Assembly: GCF_017894385.1 (NCBI RefSeq)
Contig: NZ_CP059560.1
Span: 1,488,001 to 1,552,000 of the forward strand
Origin: Aromatoleum petrolei
Lineage (GTDB): Bacteria > Pseudomonadota > Gammaproteobacteria > Burkholderiales > Rhodocyclaceae
DNA: 64,000 nucleotides
Direction of reading: 5' to 3'
Part shown: one piece after another, positions 17,637-26,555 of the stretch
Layout: each line of letters starts with the position of its first letter
Numbering within the stretch: position 1 is the stretch's first letter
The notes under the pieces: model-generated
Told to the model about the DNA's origin: nothing
What the model saw: only the letters and a program-made list of their open reading frames with translations
Database searches by the model: none
Translations under genes and position numbers: made by a program

Positions 17637-20324
17637 TTAATCCGCCAGCGCCTTGCCGACGATTTCCGCGACGTCGGGCGAAAGCCCGGGCGCGGCGGCG
17701 ACCCGCGCGATCTGCGCGCGGATGCTCTGCCGCAGGGCAGGCGTGAAGCGCCGCCAGTTCTCCAGCGCTCGCGCCATGCGCGCCGCCACCTGCGGGTTGC
17801 GGCCATCCAGTGCGATTACCTGATCGGCCCAGAACGCGTGCCCGCTGCCGTCCGGCGCGTGGAATTCGGCCGCGTTCGCACGGAAGAAACTCCCCAGCAG
17901 CGCATACACCTTGTTCGGATTGGCGAGGCTGAAGGCCGGATCGTCCATCAGCGCGCGCACGCGCCCGAGCACCGGCGCAGCGCTTGCGTCCCAGCGCCAG
18001 ACGGAGGCCTGCAGCGCGAACCACTTGTCCAGCACCAGAGCATCGTCGCGGTAACGCTCGTGGAAGCGCGACAGTGCCACCTCGCGCGCGGGGCTCGCAC
18101 TCTGGACCAGGGCGGCGAGCGCACCGAAGCCCTCGGTCATATTGCCGAAGCGTGCGAACCGCGTCTCGGCGCGCGCCAGCCCCTCGGTGACACCTCCGGC
18201 CGCGAGATACTTCAGCGCGAGATTGCCCAGTGCGCGCCGGCCCGCGTCGCCGGGGTGATAGTGATACTCGCCCGGCACCTCCATTGCCGCCTCGATCGCC
18301 AGCCAGTCTGCCGCGAGCCCCTTGCCCAGTTCGCGCATCACGTGCATCATCGCGACACGCAGCGCGGCCGGATCGGCAGGCTCCATCCGCTCGAGGAGAT
18401 AGGTCTCGGACGGCAGCGCCGCGGCCTGCGCGCGGAAGGCGGGGTCGAGCGCCCCGTCGTTCAGGAGGGCGCGGAATGCCGCGGCGAAGGCCTCTGGCAG
18501 GACCAGCGCACGACCCGAGGCGACATCCGCCGCGAGTGCGAAAATCACGCGCTCCGCGTAACGCTGGGCGGCATCCCAGCGGTTGAAGGCATCCGCGTCA
18601 TGCGCCATGCGGAAGGCCAGCCGCTCGTCGCTCTCCTCGAGTTCCAGGATCACCGGCGCCGAGAAGCCGCGCAGCACCGACGGGACCGGCTCGGCAGCAA
18701 GTCCGGTGAAGCGGAACGTCTGCTCCGCCTCGGAAAGGACCAGCACCCGCGTCGTCGCACCGCCGTGGTTCTCGCCCTCCAGGCTCAGCGGCAGGTCCTT
18801 GCCGTCCGGTCCGATGAGGCCGACCGCGACGGGGATCACCAGCGGCGCCTTGTCCGGTTGACCCGGCGTGGGCGGCGTGTGCTGCGACAGGGTCAGCGTG
18901 TAGCTGCCGCTCGCCGCGTCCCACGCGCCCGCCGCCTTCACGCGGGGCGTGCCGGCCTGGCTGTACCACAGCATGAACTGGTCGAGGTCGTAACCGTTTG
19001 CCTCCGCCATGCAATCGACGAAGTCGTCGCAGGTCACCGCCTGGCCGTCGTGGTAGCTGAAGTACAAGTCCATGCCGTTGCGGAACCCCTCGGCCCCGAG
19101 CAGCGTATGCAGCATGCGGATGACTTCCGCGCCCTTCTCATACACCGTTGCAGTGTAGAAGTTGTTGATCTCCTGATAGCTCTCCGGCCGGATCGGGTGC
19201 GCCATCGGCCCCGCATCCTCGGGGAACTGGGCCGCGCGCAGCACACGCACGTCGTCGATGCGCTTGACCGCCCGCGCCGACGCCGCGCCCGCCTCACCCG
19301 CCGCCTGCGCCAGCATGTCCGCCGAGAACTGCTGGTCGCGGAACACCGTCAGACCTTCCTTGAGCGTGAGCTGAAACCAGTCGCGGCAGGTCACGCGGTT
19401 GCCGGTCCAGTTGTGGAAGTACTCGTGCGCGACGACGCTCTCGATGTTCTCGTAGTCGACGTCGGTCGCCGTGTCGGGCTTCGCCAGCACGTACTTCGCG
19501 TTGAAGATGTTGAGCCCCTTGTTCTCCATCGCGCCCATGTTGAAGTCGCTGACGGCGACGATCATGAAGCGGTCGAGGTCGAGTTCCAAGCCGAACACTT
19601 CCTCGTCCCAGCGCATCGAGTGCACCAGCGAATCCATCGCGTGCGGCGTGCGGTCGAGGTTGCCCTCCTCCACCCACACCTGCAGCAGCACCTCGCGCCC
19701 CGACGCCGTCTTGACGCGGCGCTCGAGAGCAACCAGCTTCGCTGCCACCAGCGCGAAAAGATACGACGGCTTGAGGAAGGGATCGACCCACTTCGCAAAA
19801 TGGCGCCCGCCGGCGAGCGCCCCCTCCTCGACGAGGTTCCCGTTCGACAACAGCACCGGATAATCCGCCGCGTCCGCCTCCAGCGTCACCGTGAAGCGCG
19901 TCATCGCATCGGGGCGGTCGGGGAAGAAGGCGATGCGCCGGAAGCCCTCGGCCTCGCACTGCGTGAAGAACCCGCCGCGCGACACATAGAGGCCCGAGAG
20001 CGCGGAGTTCGCCTGCGGGTTGATGCGCGTGACGATGCCGACTTCGGCGCGATCGTCATCGAGCGCGATCTCCAGCCAGCCCTCGCCCCGCTTGAGCCGA
20101 CTGTCTTCGGCCGGGCGGCCGTCGATGCTCACGCTCACCAGTTCGAGTTCCTCCCCCAACAGGCGCAGGGGATCGGCCGCCGAGGCGCGCCGGACGCAGC
20201 GCATCCGGCTCGTCACCAGGGTTGCCGCGGGGTCGAGCGCGAAATGCAGCTCGATGTTTTCGATGTTCCACGCCAGGGGCGTGTAATCGGATCGTTGGAT
20301 GGTCGGGGCGTGTTCGCTTTTCAT
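17637..20324 (-). CDS. pepN: Aminopeptidase N PepN
   Basis: An 895-residue M1-family zinc aminopeptidase that removes N-terminal residues from peptides in the cytoplasm. Visible are the substrate-anchoring GAMEN (residues 264-268) and the zinc site HEYFH (300-304, with E301 catalytic), followed by the second zinc glutamate in the helix downstream. The long C-terminal helical domain and overall length match E. coli PepN. The frame stays open upstream to 20558, but ATG 20324 has a good GGAGA ribosome site and begins the conserved N-terminus. It probably has its own promoter and faces the CBS gene. Confidence 0.95.
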   Translation of the reverse strand: MKSEHAPTIQRSDYTPLAWNIENIELHFALDPAATLVTSRMRCVRRASAADPLRLLGEELELVSVSIDGRPAEDSRLKRGEGWLEIALDDDRAEVGIVTRINPQANSALSGLYVSRGGFFTQCEAEGFRRIAFFPDRPDAMTRFTVTLEADAADYPVLLSNGNLVEEGALAGGRHFAKWVDPFLKPSYLFALVAAKLVALERRVKTASGREVLLQVWVEEGNLDRTPHAMDSLVHSMRWDEEVFGLELDLDRFMIVAVSDFNMGAMENKGLNIFNAKYVLAKPDTATDVDYENIESVVAHEYFHNWTGNRVTCRDWFQLTLKEGLTVFRDQQFSADMLAQAAGEAGAASARAVKRIDDVRVLRAAQFPEDAGPMAHPIRPESYQEINNFYTATVYEKGAEVIRMLHTLLGAEGFRNGMDLYFSYHDGQAVTCDDFVDCMAEANGYDLDQFMLWYSQAGTPRVKAAGAWDAASGSYTLTLSQHTPPTPGQPDKAPLVIPVAVGLIGPDGKDLPLSLEGENHGGATTRVLVLSEAEQTFRFTGLAAEPVPSVLRGFSAPVILELEESDERLAFRMAHDADAFNRWDAAQRYAERVIFALAADVASGRALVLPEAFAAAFRALLNDGALDPAFRAQAAALPSETYLLERMEPADPAALRVAMMHVMRELGKGLAADWLAIEAAMEVPGEYHYHPGDAGRRALGNLALKYLAAGGVTEGLARAETRFARFGNMTEGFGALAALVQSASPAREVALSRFHERYRDDALVLDKWFALQASVWRWDASAAPVLGRVRALMDDPAFSLANPNKVYALLGSFFRANAAEFHAPDGSGHAFWADQVIALDGRNPQVAARMARALENWRRFTPALRQSIRAQIARVAAAPGLSPDVAEIVGKALAD

Positions 20325-20397
20325 TGTTTCTCCGGCTGTCCGGCCGCAATGGGGACAAGCCGGGAGTATACGCCGCCCGTGGGATCCGACGCCCGCG

Positions 20398-20901
20398 TCA
20401 GGGCAGCAGGACGATGCGCGTGCCGGCGAGCCGGTCGTGCAGGAACTGGCGATCGCGGTCGACCAGCGCCCACGCCAGCCCCAGGCCGAAACACAGCAGC
20501 GACGGCCATGCCAGCGTGTAGCGCAGCCAGCCGGTCGCGACGCTGGGGGCGTGACCATCGGCGGTCACGAGGCACAGCTTCCAGGTCTGCATCGCCAGGG
20601 TCTGGCCGCGCCGCCGCCAGTACCAGATGAAATACGCCCCCAACGCGAGATAGATGTGCAGCCATGCGACCCACCCCGCCGGCGTGATGCCGAAGAAGAC
20701 TCCGAGCAGCAGATACGGAACCATGAAGACCAGCGCGAGCACGCCCAGCAGCAGCAAGCCCTCATACAACATGCTGGCGAGTCGGCGGCGCAGGCCGGCG
20801 AGCTCTACCACCTGCGGCGCCGGCTGCGTCTGCATTGCCGAACGGGATTGAAGCTTGCGTGACGAATCCTGGATGTTGCGCCTCGAGTCTGTTTTCTTCA
20901 T
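20398..20901 (-). CDS. RDD family membrane protein
   Basis: A 167-residue protein with three to four membrane helices. GLRRRLASMLYEGLLLLGVL at the N-terminal side is the family's R-(x)-D-type helix, here with E in place of D, and FLHDRLAGTRIV at the C-terminus is the conserved ending. RDD proteins are small transporter-like proteins of mostly unknown role. I start it at ATG 20901-20899, which overlaps the stop of the preceding DUF3106 gene by one base (TAATG), implying coupled translation; an internal ATG would give a shorter form. It is last in the ECF sigma operon. Confidence 0.82.
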   Translation of the reverse strand: MKKTDSRRNIQDSSRKLQSRSAMQTQPAPQVVELAGLRRRLASMLYEGLLLLGVLALVFMVPYLLLGVFFGITPAGWVAWLHIYLALGAYFIWYWRRRGQTLAMQTWKLCLVTADGHAPSVATGWLRYTLAWPSLLCFGLGLAWALVDRDRQFLHDRLAGTRIVLLP

Positions 20902-21350
20902 TACTTGTTGCCGCGCACAGGCGGTCGTTGAAGGGGGCGCACGATGCGCGGGCCGGACTTGAGCTGGCGCTCTTCGGGTGGGATGCTGCGGTAGCGCTGC
21001 CACTGTTCCTGCAGCGATTCGCGCCGCTCGCGCGGCATGCTGCGCAGCGCGCGATACTGGTCGCGGGCGCGCTCGCGCTGATCGGGGCGCAAGTTTGCCC
21101 AGTCGCGCATGCGGGCACTGATGCGCGCCTGTTCTTCCGGAGTCAGGCGCGAATAACGGTCGGCAACGCCCAGCCAGCGCTGGCGCTGCACCTCGCTCAT
21201 CGAATTCCAGTCGTCCGACAGCGGCGCGAGCACCGAACGCTGCGCCGCTGTCAGGCCGGACCACGAAGGCGCACCGATCGGCGTGACCGCGAGAACCGGA
21301 CCGCTCAGCGCGGCGACCAGGATCAGGATCGCGAGTCGTCCTGCAGCCAT
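20901..21350 (-). CDS. Exported DUF3106 protein
   Basis: A 149-residue protein with a signal peptide (about residues 1-21, ending PVLA). The mature part is Arg/Gln-rich and helical, with four similar repeats of the form L-x-P/A-x-x-Q/E-R: LTAAQR (33-38), LTPEEQ (69-74), LRPDQR (87-92) and IPPEER (123-128). This is the DUF3106 pattern. The spacing recalls the LTxxQ repeats of periplasmic stress sensors such as CpxP, but relation is only inferred. It lies between DUF3619 and RDD genes, with overlaps on both sides, downstream of an ECF sigma gene. Function unknown. Confidence 0.85.
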   Translation of the reverse strand: MAAGRLAILILVAALSGPVLAVTPIGAPSWSGLTAAQRSVLAPLSDDWNSMSEVQRQRWLGVADRYSRLTPEEQARISARMRDWANLRPDQRERARDQYRALRSMPRERRESLQEQWQRYRSIPPEERQLKSGPRIVRPLQRPPVRGNK

Positions 21351-21694
21351 GCCTTGAAGTCCGAATCGAGATAGGCGTCGATCGGCAGGTCGTCGATCAG
21401 CAGCGCCGTATCGACCTCCTCCATCTCGCTCACGCGCAGCCAGGTGACCCAGTAATCGCCGGCCAGCACCGCGACGAGGATCGCGGCGGCAACTGCTGCC
21501 GGCCTCATCATGGGCGGGAACAAGCGCCGCAGCGCACTGGCGATCCTTGCGCCAAAGCCGGGCAGCGCCGGCCTGTGCGCGGCGAGCGCGCGCTCGCGCG
21601 CGAGCCGCAGGCGGTCAGCGACGTCGCCGTCCACGCCGCGCGCCGCAGCCGAGAGCTGGGCTGCGACCTTGCGGGCAAAAGCCTCCTCGTTCAT
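21323..21694 (-). CDS. DUF3619 single-helix membrane protein
   Basis: A 123-residue protein: a basic N-terminal region (1-65), one membrane helix (about 66-87), and a short acidic tail (90-123) rich in D, E and L. It matches the DUF3619 family, found beside ECF sigma genes in betaproteobacteria. The ATG (21694) overlaps the sigma stop codon by four bases and the gene's 3' end overlaps the next gene by 28 bases, so it is probably made in fixed ratio with the sigma factor. Position and topology suggest an anti-sigma factor, though no zinc-binding anti-sigma motif is present. That role is inference. Confidence 0.85.
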   Translation of the reverse strand: MNEEAFARKVAAQLSAAARGVDGDVADRLRLARERALAAHRPALPGFGARIASALRRLFPPMMRPAAVAAAILVAVLAGDYWVTWLRVSEMEEVDTALLIDDLPIDAYLDSDFKAWLQDDSRS

Positions 21695-22260
21695 AGCTCG
21701 ATTCCCTTCGCTTTCAGGGCCGCCGCCAGCGTCTGCGTGGCGCGCGAACAATGGGTTTTCACGCTCCCCTCCGAGCACCCCATCGCGGCGGCCGTCTCGG
21801 AAATGTCCATTTCCTCCCAATAACGCATGATGAACGCTTCCCGTTGACGCGGCGGCAGGCGCTCGATCTCCCGCTCGATCGCCGCCAGCATGCGCGCACG
21901 CTCGTATTGCCCGTGCGGGGTGTCGGCCTTGGCGTCGTCGGGCGTACCGGCAAGGGTGTCGAGCGGATCGTTGTCGCTGTCCTGCTCGTCGTCGCCGACG
22001 AACGACGACAGCAGCGTCGTCCAGGTGTTGCGCACCTTCTGCCGCCGCAGCGCGTCGTAGATGACGTTCTGCAGGATGCGCTGGAACAACATCGGATATT
22101 CGCTCGCGGGACGCTCGCCATAGCTGACCGAGAGCTTGAGCATCGCATCCTGCACCGCATCCAGGGCCGCGTCGTCGTTGCGCAGCGCATACACCGCCTG
22201 CTTGAAAGCGCGCTTTTCGACACCCTGGAGAAAGGCGGAGAGTTCTGCCCGGTTAGCCAG
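21691..22260 (-). CDS. ECF-type RNA polymerase sigma factor (CTG start)
   Basis: An extracytoplasmic-function sigma factor of 189 residues. Region 2 is seen in RNDDAALDAVQDAMLKL and MLFQRILQNVIYDALRR, region 4 in LPPRQREAFIMRYWEEMDISETAAAMGCSEGSVKTHCSRATQTL. The first usual start, GTG 22194, would cut off the beginning of region 2. The frame is open upstream only to a TGA, and the sole codon placed well after a ribosome site (AAGGA, seven bases) is CTG at 22260-22258. I therefore annotate the rare CTG start. It overlaps DUF3619 by four bases and is divergent from ilvB. Confidence 0.85.
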   Translation of the reverse strand: MANRAELSAFLQGVEKRAFKQAVYALRNDDAALDAVQDAMLKLSVSYGERPASEYPMLFQRILQNVIYDALRRQKVRNTWTTLLSSFVGDDEQDSDNDPLDTLAGTPDDAKADTPHGQYERARMLAAIEREIERLPPRQREAFIMRYWEEMDISETAAAMGCSEGSVKTHCSRATQTLAAALKAKGIEL

Positions 22261-22341
22261 TTCTGGATCCTTATGAAAACCGGTTATTCAGGCCATTGTG
22301 CGATGCCGCAGCAGCCTTGACCAAACTGCGCCTGACCGGTA

Positions 22342-22362
22342 ACGTTCAGCGTTTCGGAACGT
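22342..22362. repeat. Inverted repeat upstream of ilvB
   Basis: ACGTTC-N9-GAACGT ends 18 bases before the ilvB ATG, in the gap between the divergent sigma gene and ilvB. It could be an operator or a small hairpin in the ilvB leader. No branched-chain-residue leader peptide was found here. Confidence 0.35.
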
Positions 22363-22380
22363 AAGAATAGCGAGTTTGCG

Positions 22381-24090
22381 ATGGTGCTGACTGGAGCGGA
22401 AATTGTAATCAGGTGTCTGCAGGAAGAAAAGGTCGATTACGTCTTCGGCTATCCGGGCGGAGCGGTACTCTTCATCTATGACGCGCTGTTCAACCAGGAC
22501 AAGGTGCGCCACGTGCTGGTGCGCCACGAGCAGGCCGCGGTGCATGCCGCCGACGGCTATGCCCGTAGCACCGAGAATGTCGGCGTCGCGCTGGTGACCT
22601 CGGGTCCGGGCGCGACCAACGCGGTCACCGGCATCGCCACCGCCTACTGCGACTCGATCCCGATGGTCATCATCAGCGGCCAGGTCCCGACCGCCGCGAT
22701 CGGCCAGGACGCGTTCCAGGAAGTCGACACGGTCGGCATCACCCGCCCCTGCGTGAAGCACAACTTCCTCGTCAAGGACGTGCGCGACATCGCCGCGACG
22801 ATGAAGAAGGCCTTCTACCTGGCGAAGACGGGCCGTCCCGGTCCGGTGCTGGTCGACATTCCCAAGGACGTGTCTATGCACAAGTGCGAGTTCGAGTACC
22901 CGAAGGAGGTCTCGATGCGCTCGTACAACCCCGTCATCAAGGGTCATCAGGGCCAGATCCGCAAGGCCGTGCAGCTGCTGCTCGAAGCCAAGCGCCCGAT
23001 GATCTACACCGGCGGCGGCGTGGTGCTCGCGAACGCGGCCGAGCAGCTCACCAAGCTCACGCGCATGCTGGGCTTCCCCATCACCAACACCCTGATGGGC
23101 CTGGGCGGCTACCCGGCGAGCGACCGCCAGTACCTCGGCATGCCCGGCATGCACGGCACCTACGAAGCCAACATGGCGATGCACTACAGCGACGTGCTGC
23201 TCGCCGTCGGCGCCCGCTTCGACGACCGCGTGATCGGCAACCCGGACCACTTCGCCGAAGAGCCGCGCAAGATCATCCACGTCGACATCGACCCCTCGTC
23301 GATCTCGAAGCGCGTGAAGGTCGACGTGCCCATCGTCGGCGACCTCAAGGAAGTGCTCGACGAGATGATCCGCCAGCTCGAGGCCAATGCCGCCCGCCCG
23401 AACCCCGAAACGCTCGGCTCGTGGTGGAAGCAGGTCGACGAATGGCGCAGCCGCGAGTGCATGAAGTACAAGAACTCGGACGAGATCATCAAGCCGCAGT
23501 TCGTGATCCAGAAACTGTGGGAAGTCACCGGCGGAGACGCCATCGTGACCTCCGATGTGGGCCAGCACCAGATGTGGGCCTCGCAGTACTACCGCTTCGA
23601 CAAGCCCCGTCGCTGGCTCAACTCCGGCGGCCTGGGCACGATGGGCGTGGGCCTGCCTTACGCGATGGGCGCACAGCTCGCCAATCCGGGCAAGCAGGTC
23701 GCATGCGTGACCGGCGAAGCCTCCATCCAGATGAACATCCAGGAGCTGTCGACCTGCAAGCAGTTCCGCCTGCCGATCAAGATCTGCAACCTGAACAACC
23801 GCTACCTCGGCATGGTGCGTCAGTGGCAGCAGCTCTTCCACGGCGAGCGCTATTCCGAGTCCTACATGGATTCGCTGCCCGACTTCGCGAAGCTCGCCGA
23901 GGCCTATGGCCACGTCGGGCTGAAGATCGAACGCCCGGCGGACGTCGAGGGCGCGCTGCGCGAGGCCTTCGCACGCAAGAACGATCTGGTGTTCCTCGAC
24001 TTCCAGATCGACCAGACCGAAAACGTGTACCCCATGGTTCAGGGCGGCAAGGGGCTCACCGAGATGATCCTGTCCGCCGAAGACCTGTAA
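22381..24090 (+). CDS. ilvB: Acetolactate synthase large subunit
   Basis: The thiamine-diphosphate enzyme that condenses pyruvate (or pyruvate with 2-oxobutyrate) in the first common step of valine, leucine and isoleucine synthesis. The 569-residue protein has the catalytic glutamate (E50) in LVRHEQAAVHAADGYAR, SGPGATNAVTGIATAY, a central FAD domain, and a C-terminal ThDP domain. The usual GDG of the metal/ThDP motif reads GEA (445-447) ahead of SIQMNIQELSTCKQF and the N-N pair; an acidic residue is kept. ilvN follows 20 bases later, then ilvC. Confidence 0.97.
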   Translation: MVLTGAEIVIRCLQEEKVDYVFGYPGGAVLFIYDALFNQDKVRHVLVRHEQAAVHAADGYARSTENVGVALVTSGPGATNAVTGIATAYCDSIPMVIISGQVPTAAIGQDAFQEVDTVGITRPCVKHNFLVKDVRDIAATMKKAFYLAKTGRPGPVLVDIPKDVSMHKCEFEYPKEVSMRSYNPVIKGHQGQIRKAVQLLLEAKRPMIYTGGGVVLANAAEQLTKLTRMLGFPITNTLMGLGGYPASDRQYLGMPGMHGTYEANMAMHYSDVLLAVGARFDDRVIGNPDHFAEEPRKIIHVDIDPSSISKRVKVDVPIVGDLKEVLDEMIRQLEANAARPNPETLGSWWKQVDEWRSRECMKYKNSDEIIKPQFVIQKLWEVTGGDAIVTSDVGQHQMWASQYYRFDKPRRWLNSGGLGTMGVGLPYAMGAQLANPGKQVACVTGEASIQMNIQELSTCKQFRLPIKICNLNNRYLGMVRQWQQLFHGERYSESYMDSLPDFAKLAEAYGHVGLKIERPADVEGALREAFARKNDLVFLDFQIDQTENVYPMVQGGKGLTEMILSAEDL

Positions 24091-24110
24091 GCATCGACCA
24101 GAGACACTAA

Positions 24111-24602
24111 ATGAGACACGTCATCTCCCTGCTGATCGAGAACGAATCGGGCGCCCTGTCGCGCGTGTCGGGCCTGTTTTCCGCCCGCGGCTACAACATC
24201 GAATCCCTGACCGTCGCGCCGACCGAGGATGCCTCGATGTCGCGCATGACCATCGTCACCACCGGATCGGACGACATCATCGAACAGATCACCAAGCAGC
24301 TGAACAAGCTCGTCGAGGTGGTCAAGGTCGTCGATATCTCTGAGGCCGCGCACATCGAGCGCGAGCTGATGCTCACCAAGGTCCGCGCAACCGGCAAGGA
24401 CCGCGAGGAGATGAAGCGCATGGCGGAGATTTTCCGCGCGCGCATCATCGACGTCACCGACACGTCCTACGTCATCGAACTGACCGGCAACCAGTCGAAG
24501 CTCGATGCCTTCATCAGCGCAATCGACCCGGCGCTGATCCTTGAAACGGTGCGCTCCGGCGTCTGCGGCGTCGGCCGCGGCGACCGCATCCTGAAGGTCT
24601 GA
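24111..24602 (+). CDS. ilvN: Acetolactate synthase small subunit
   Basis: The 163-residue regulatory subunit that activates the large subunit and gives valine feedback. The N-terminal ACT domain starts [39 protein letters not shown], and a second ACT-like domain follows from about residue 80 ([31 protein letters not shown]). Length fits the IlvH type. It follows ilvB by 20 bases and precedes ilvC by 112 bases. The symbol ilvH is equally used for this type. Confidence 0.97.
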   Translation: MRHVISLLIENESGALSRVSGLFSARGYNIESLTVAPTEDASMSRMTIVTTGSDDIIEQITKQLNKLVEVVKVVDISEAAHIERELMLTKVRATGKDREEMKRMAEIFRARIIDVTDTSYVIELTGNQSKLDAFISAIDPALILETVRSGVCGVGRGDRILKV

Positions 24603-24714
24603 CCCCGGCCCCGCGCCCCTTCCGGACAAGCACCCAAGCGTTTGCCACCGGCATGCCCGCCGTCATGATGGCGGCCGCCGGAAAACATCCCCACCGAAAG
24701 CAAAAAGGAAAAGC

Positions 24715-25731
24715 ATGAAAGTCTATTACGACAAGGACGCCGACCTCTCCCTCATCAAGGGCAAGAAGATCAGCATCATCGGCTACGGCTCGCAGGGCCA
24801 CGCCCACGCGCAGAACCTGAAGGATTCGGGCTGCAAGGTCACCGTCGGCCTGCGCAAGGACGGCGCCTCGTGGAAGAAGGCTGAAGCGGCCGGACTGAAG
24901 GTCGAGGAAGTCGCCAAGGCCGTCAAGGGCGCCGACATCGTCATGATCCTGCTGCCGGACGAGAACATCCCGGGCGTGTACTACAACGACATCGAACCGA
25001 ACATCAAGAAGGGCGCCACGCTCGCCTTCGCGCACGGCTTCAACGTGCACTACAACCAAGTGGTGCCGCGCGAGGACCTCGACGTGATCATGGTCGCCCC
25101 CAAGGGCCCCGGCCACACCGTGCGCTCCGAGTACCTGAAGGGCGGCGGCGTGCCCTCGCTCATCGCCATCCATCAGGACCGCTCCGGCAAGGCCAAGGAC
25201 ATCGCGCTGTCGTACGCGGCGGCCAACGGCGGCACCAAGGGTGGCGTGATCGAGACCAACTTCCGTGAAGAGACCGAAACCGACCTCTTCGGCGAACAGG
25301 CCGTGCTGTGCGGGGGCGCCGTCGAGCTGGTGAAAATGGGCTTCGAGACGCTGACCGAAGCCGGGTACGCGCCGGAGATGGCCTACTTCGAGTGCCTGCA
25401 CGAGCTCAAGCTGATCGTCGACCTGATGTACGAGGGCGGCATCGCGAACATGAACTACTCGATCTCGAACAACGCCGAGTACGGCGAGTACGTGACCGGG
25501 CCGGAAGTCATCAACGCACAATCTCGCGAAGCCATGCGCGCCGCGCTGAAGCGCATCCAGACCGGCGAGTACGCCAAGATGTTCATCCAGGAAGGCAAGA
25601 CCAACTACCCGTCGATGACCGCGCGTCGCCGTCTGAATGCAGCCCACCCGATCGAGCAGGTCGGCGGGCAGCTGCGCGACATGATGCCCTGGATCAAGAA
25701 GAACAAGCTGGTCGACCAGTCGAAGAACTGA
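24715..25731 (+). CDS. ilvC: Ketol-acid reductoisomerase IlvC
   Basis: IlvC isomerises and reduces acetolactate with NADPH, second step to valine and leucine. The 338-residue length marks the short class I type. The Rossmann motif is [17 protein letters not shown] (near residue 23), and the metal-binding knotted domain shows [14 protein letters not shown] and [20 protein letters not shown]. The ribosome site AAAAAGGAAAAGC precedes the ATG. It ends at a strong terminator (25749-25785), closing the ilvBNC operon. Confidence 0.98.
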   Translation: MKVYYDKDADLSLIKGKKISIIGYGSQGHAHAQNLKDSGCKVTVGLRKDGASWKKAEAAGLKVEEVAKAVKGADIVMILLPDENIPGVYYNDIEPNIKKGATLAFAHGFNVHYNQVVPREDLDVIMVAPKGPGHTVRSEYLKGGGVPSLIAIHQDRSGKAKDIALSYAAANGGTKGGVIETNFREETETDLFGEQAVLCGGAVELVKMGFETLTEAGYAPEMAYFECLHELKLIVDLMYEGGIANMNYSISNNAEYGEYVTGPEVINAQSREAMRAALKRIQTGEYAKMFIQEGKTNYPSMTARRRLNAAHPIEQVGGQLRDMMPWIKKNKLVDQSKN

Positions 25732-25748
25732 GCCGCATCGGCATAACA

Positions 25749-25785
25749 GGCCGGGCTGCGCCGTGCGCGCGGGCCCGGCCTTTTT
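25749..25785 (+). terminator. Rho-independent terminator of ilvC
   Basis: A perfect GGCCGGGC/GCCCGGCC stem followed by TTTTT, 18 bases past the ilvC stop. It separates the ilv operon from psd. Confidence 0.9.
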
Positions 25786-25800
25786 CATATCGGATTCACC

Positions 25801-26451
25801 ATGGCCAACAGCAATTATCCTCATCCCATCCTGGCTCGCGAAGGCTGGCCGTTCATCGCGATCGCGCTGGTCGTGGCGCTGGTGATCAACACCTCGGCAG
25901 GCTTCGGCTGGGCCCTGCCCTTCTGGATCGTGTTCGCGTTCGTCGTGCAGTTCTTCCGCGACCCGCCCCGCCCGATCCCGCAAGGCGCCAAGGATGTCCT
26001 GTCGCCGGCCGATGGCCGCATCGTGGCGATCGAGCCGGTGCGCGACCCCTACCTCGACCGCGACTGCGTGAAGATCAGCGTGTTCATGAACGTCTTCAAC
26101 GTCCATTCGAACCGCATCCCCGTCGACGGTGAGGTCAAGCAGCGCTGGTACAACGCGGGCCGCTTCGTGAACGCCGCGCTGGACAAGGCTTCGGTCGAGA
26201 ACGAACGCAACGCGCTGCACCTGGTGACGCGCGACGGCCAGGACGTCACCTGCGTGCAGGTCGCCGGCCTCGTGGCGCGCCGCATCCTGTGCTATGTCGA
26301 ACCGGGCGCCAAGGTGGCGCGCGGGCAGCGCTACGGTTTCATCCGCTTCGGTTCGCGCGTGGACCTGTACCTGCCGCCGGGAACGCGCGCGCGCGTGACG
26401 ATCGGCGACAAGGTCTCGGCCTCGAGCACCATTCTCGCCGAGCTTCCCTGA
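25801..26451 (+). CDS. psd: Phosphatidylserine decarboxylase proenzyme
   Basis: This enzyme makes phosphatidylethanolamine by decarboxylating phosphatidylserine at the inner membrane. It is the short type (216 residues), with two N-terminal membrane segments (about 17-55), then [16 protein letters not shown] and [18 protein letters not shown]. The autocatalytic cleavage site, which generates the pyruvoyl group, is G184-S185 in [13 protein letters not shown]. pssA, encoding the enzyme that makes its substrate, begins about 100 bases downstream, so substrate and product steps are made together. Confidence 0.95.
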   Translation: MANSNYPHPILAREGWPFIAIALVVALVINTSAGFGWALPFWIVFAFVVQFFRDPPRPIPQGAKDVLSPADGRIVAIEPVRDPYLDRDCVKISVFMNVFNVHSNRIPVDGEVKQRWYNAGRFVNAALDKASVENERNALHLVTRDGQDVTCVQVAGLVARRILCYVEPGAKVARGQRYGFIRFGSRVDLYLPPGTRARVTIGDKVSASSTILAELP

Positions 26452-26555
26452 TCGCGCGCCACCGACGGGGCGGCCATCCCTGCCGCCCCGTCGCTGCGTT
26501 AGAATCGGCAACCGGCCACCACGCGCACCGGCCCTGCGCAGGAACGTCATATTCC

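Noticed and set aside
17838..20630. A 930-codon plus-strand open frame opposite pepN
   Set aside because: Antisense shadow of pepN, with biased Arg/His/Gln composition and no recognisable motif.
22273..22320. A 15-residue open frame upstream of ilvB as an attenuation leader
   Set aside because: The peptide (MKTGYSGHCAMPQQP) has no run of Ile, Leu or Val, unlike the leuA leader, and there is no terminator after it.
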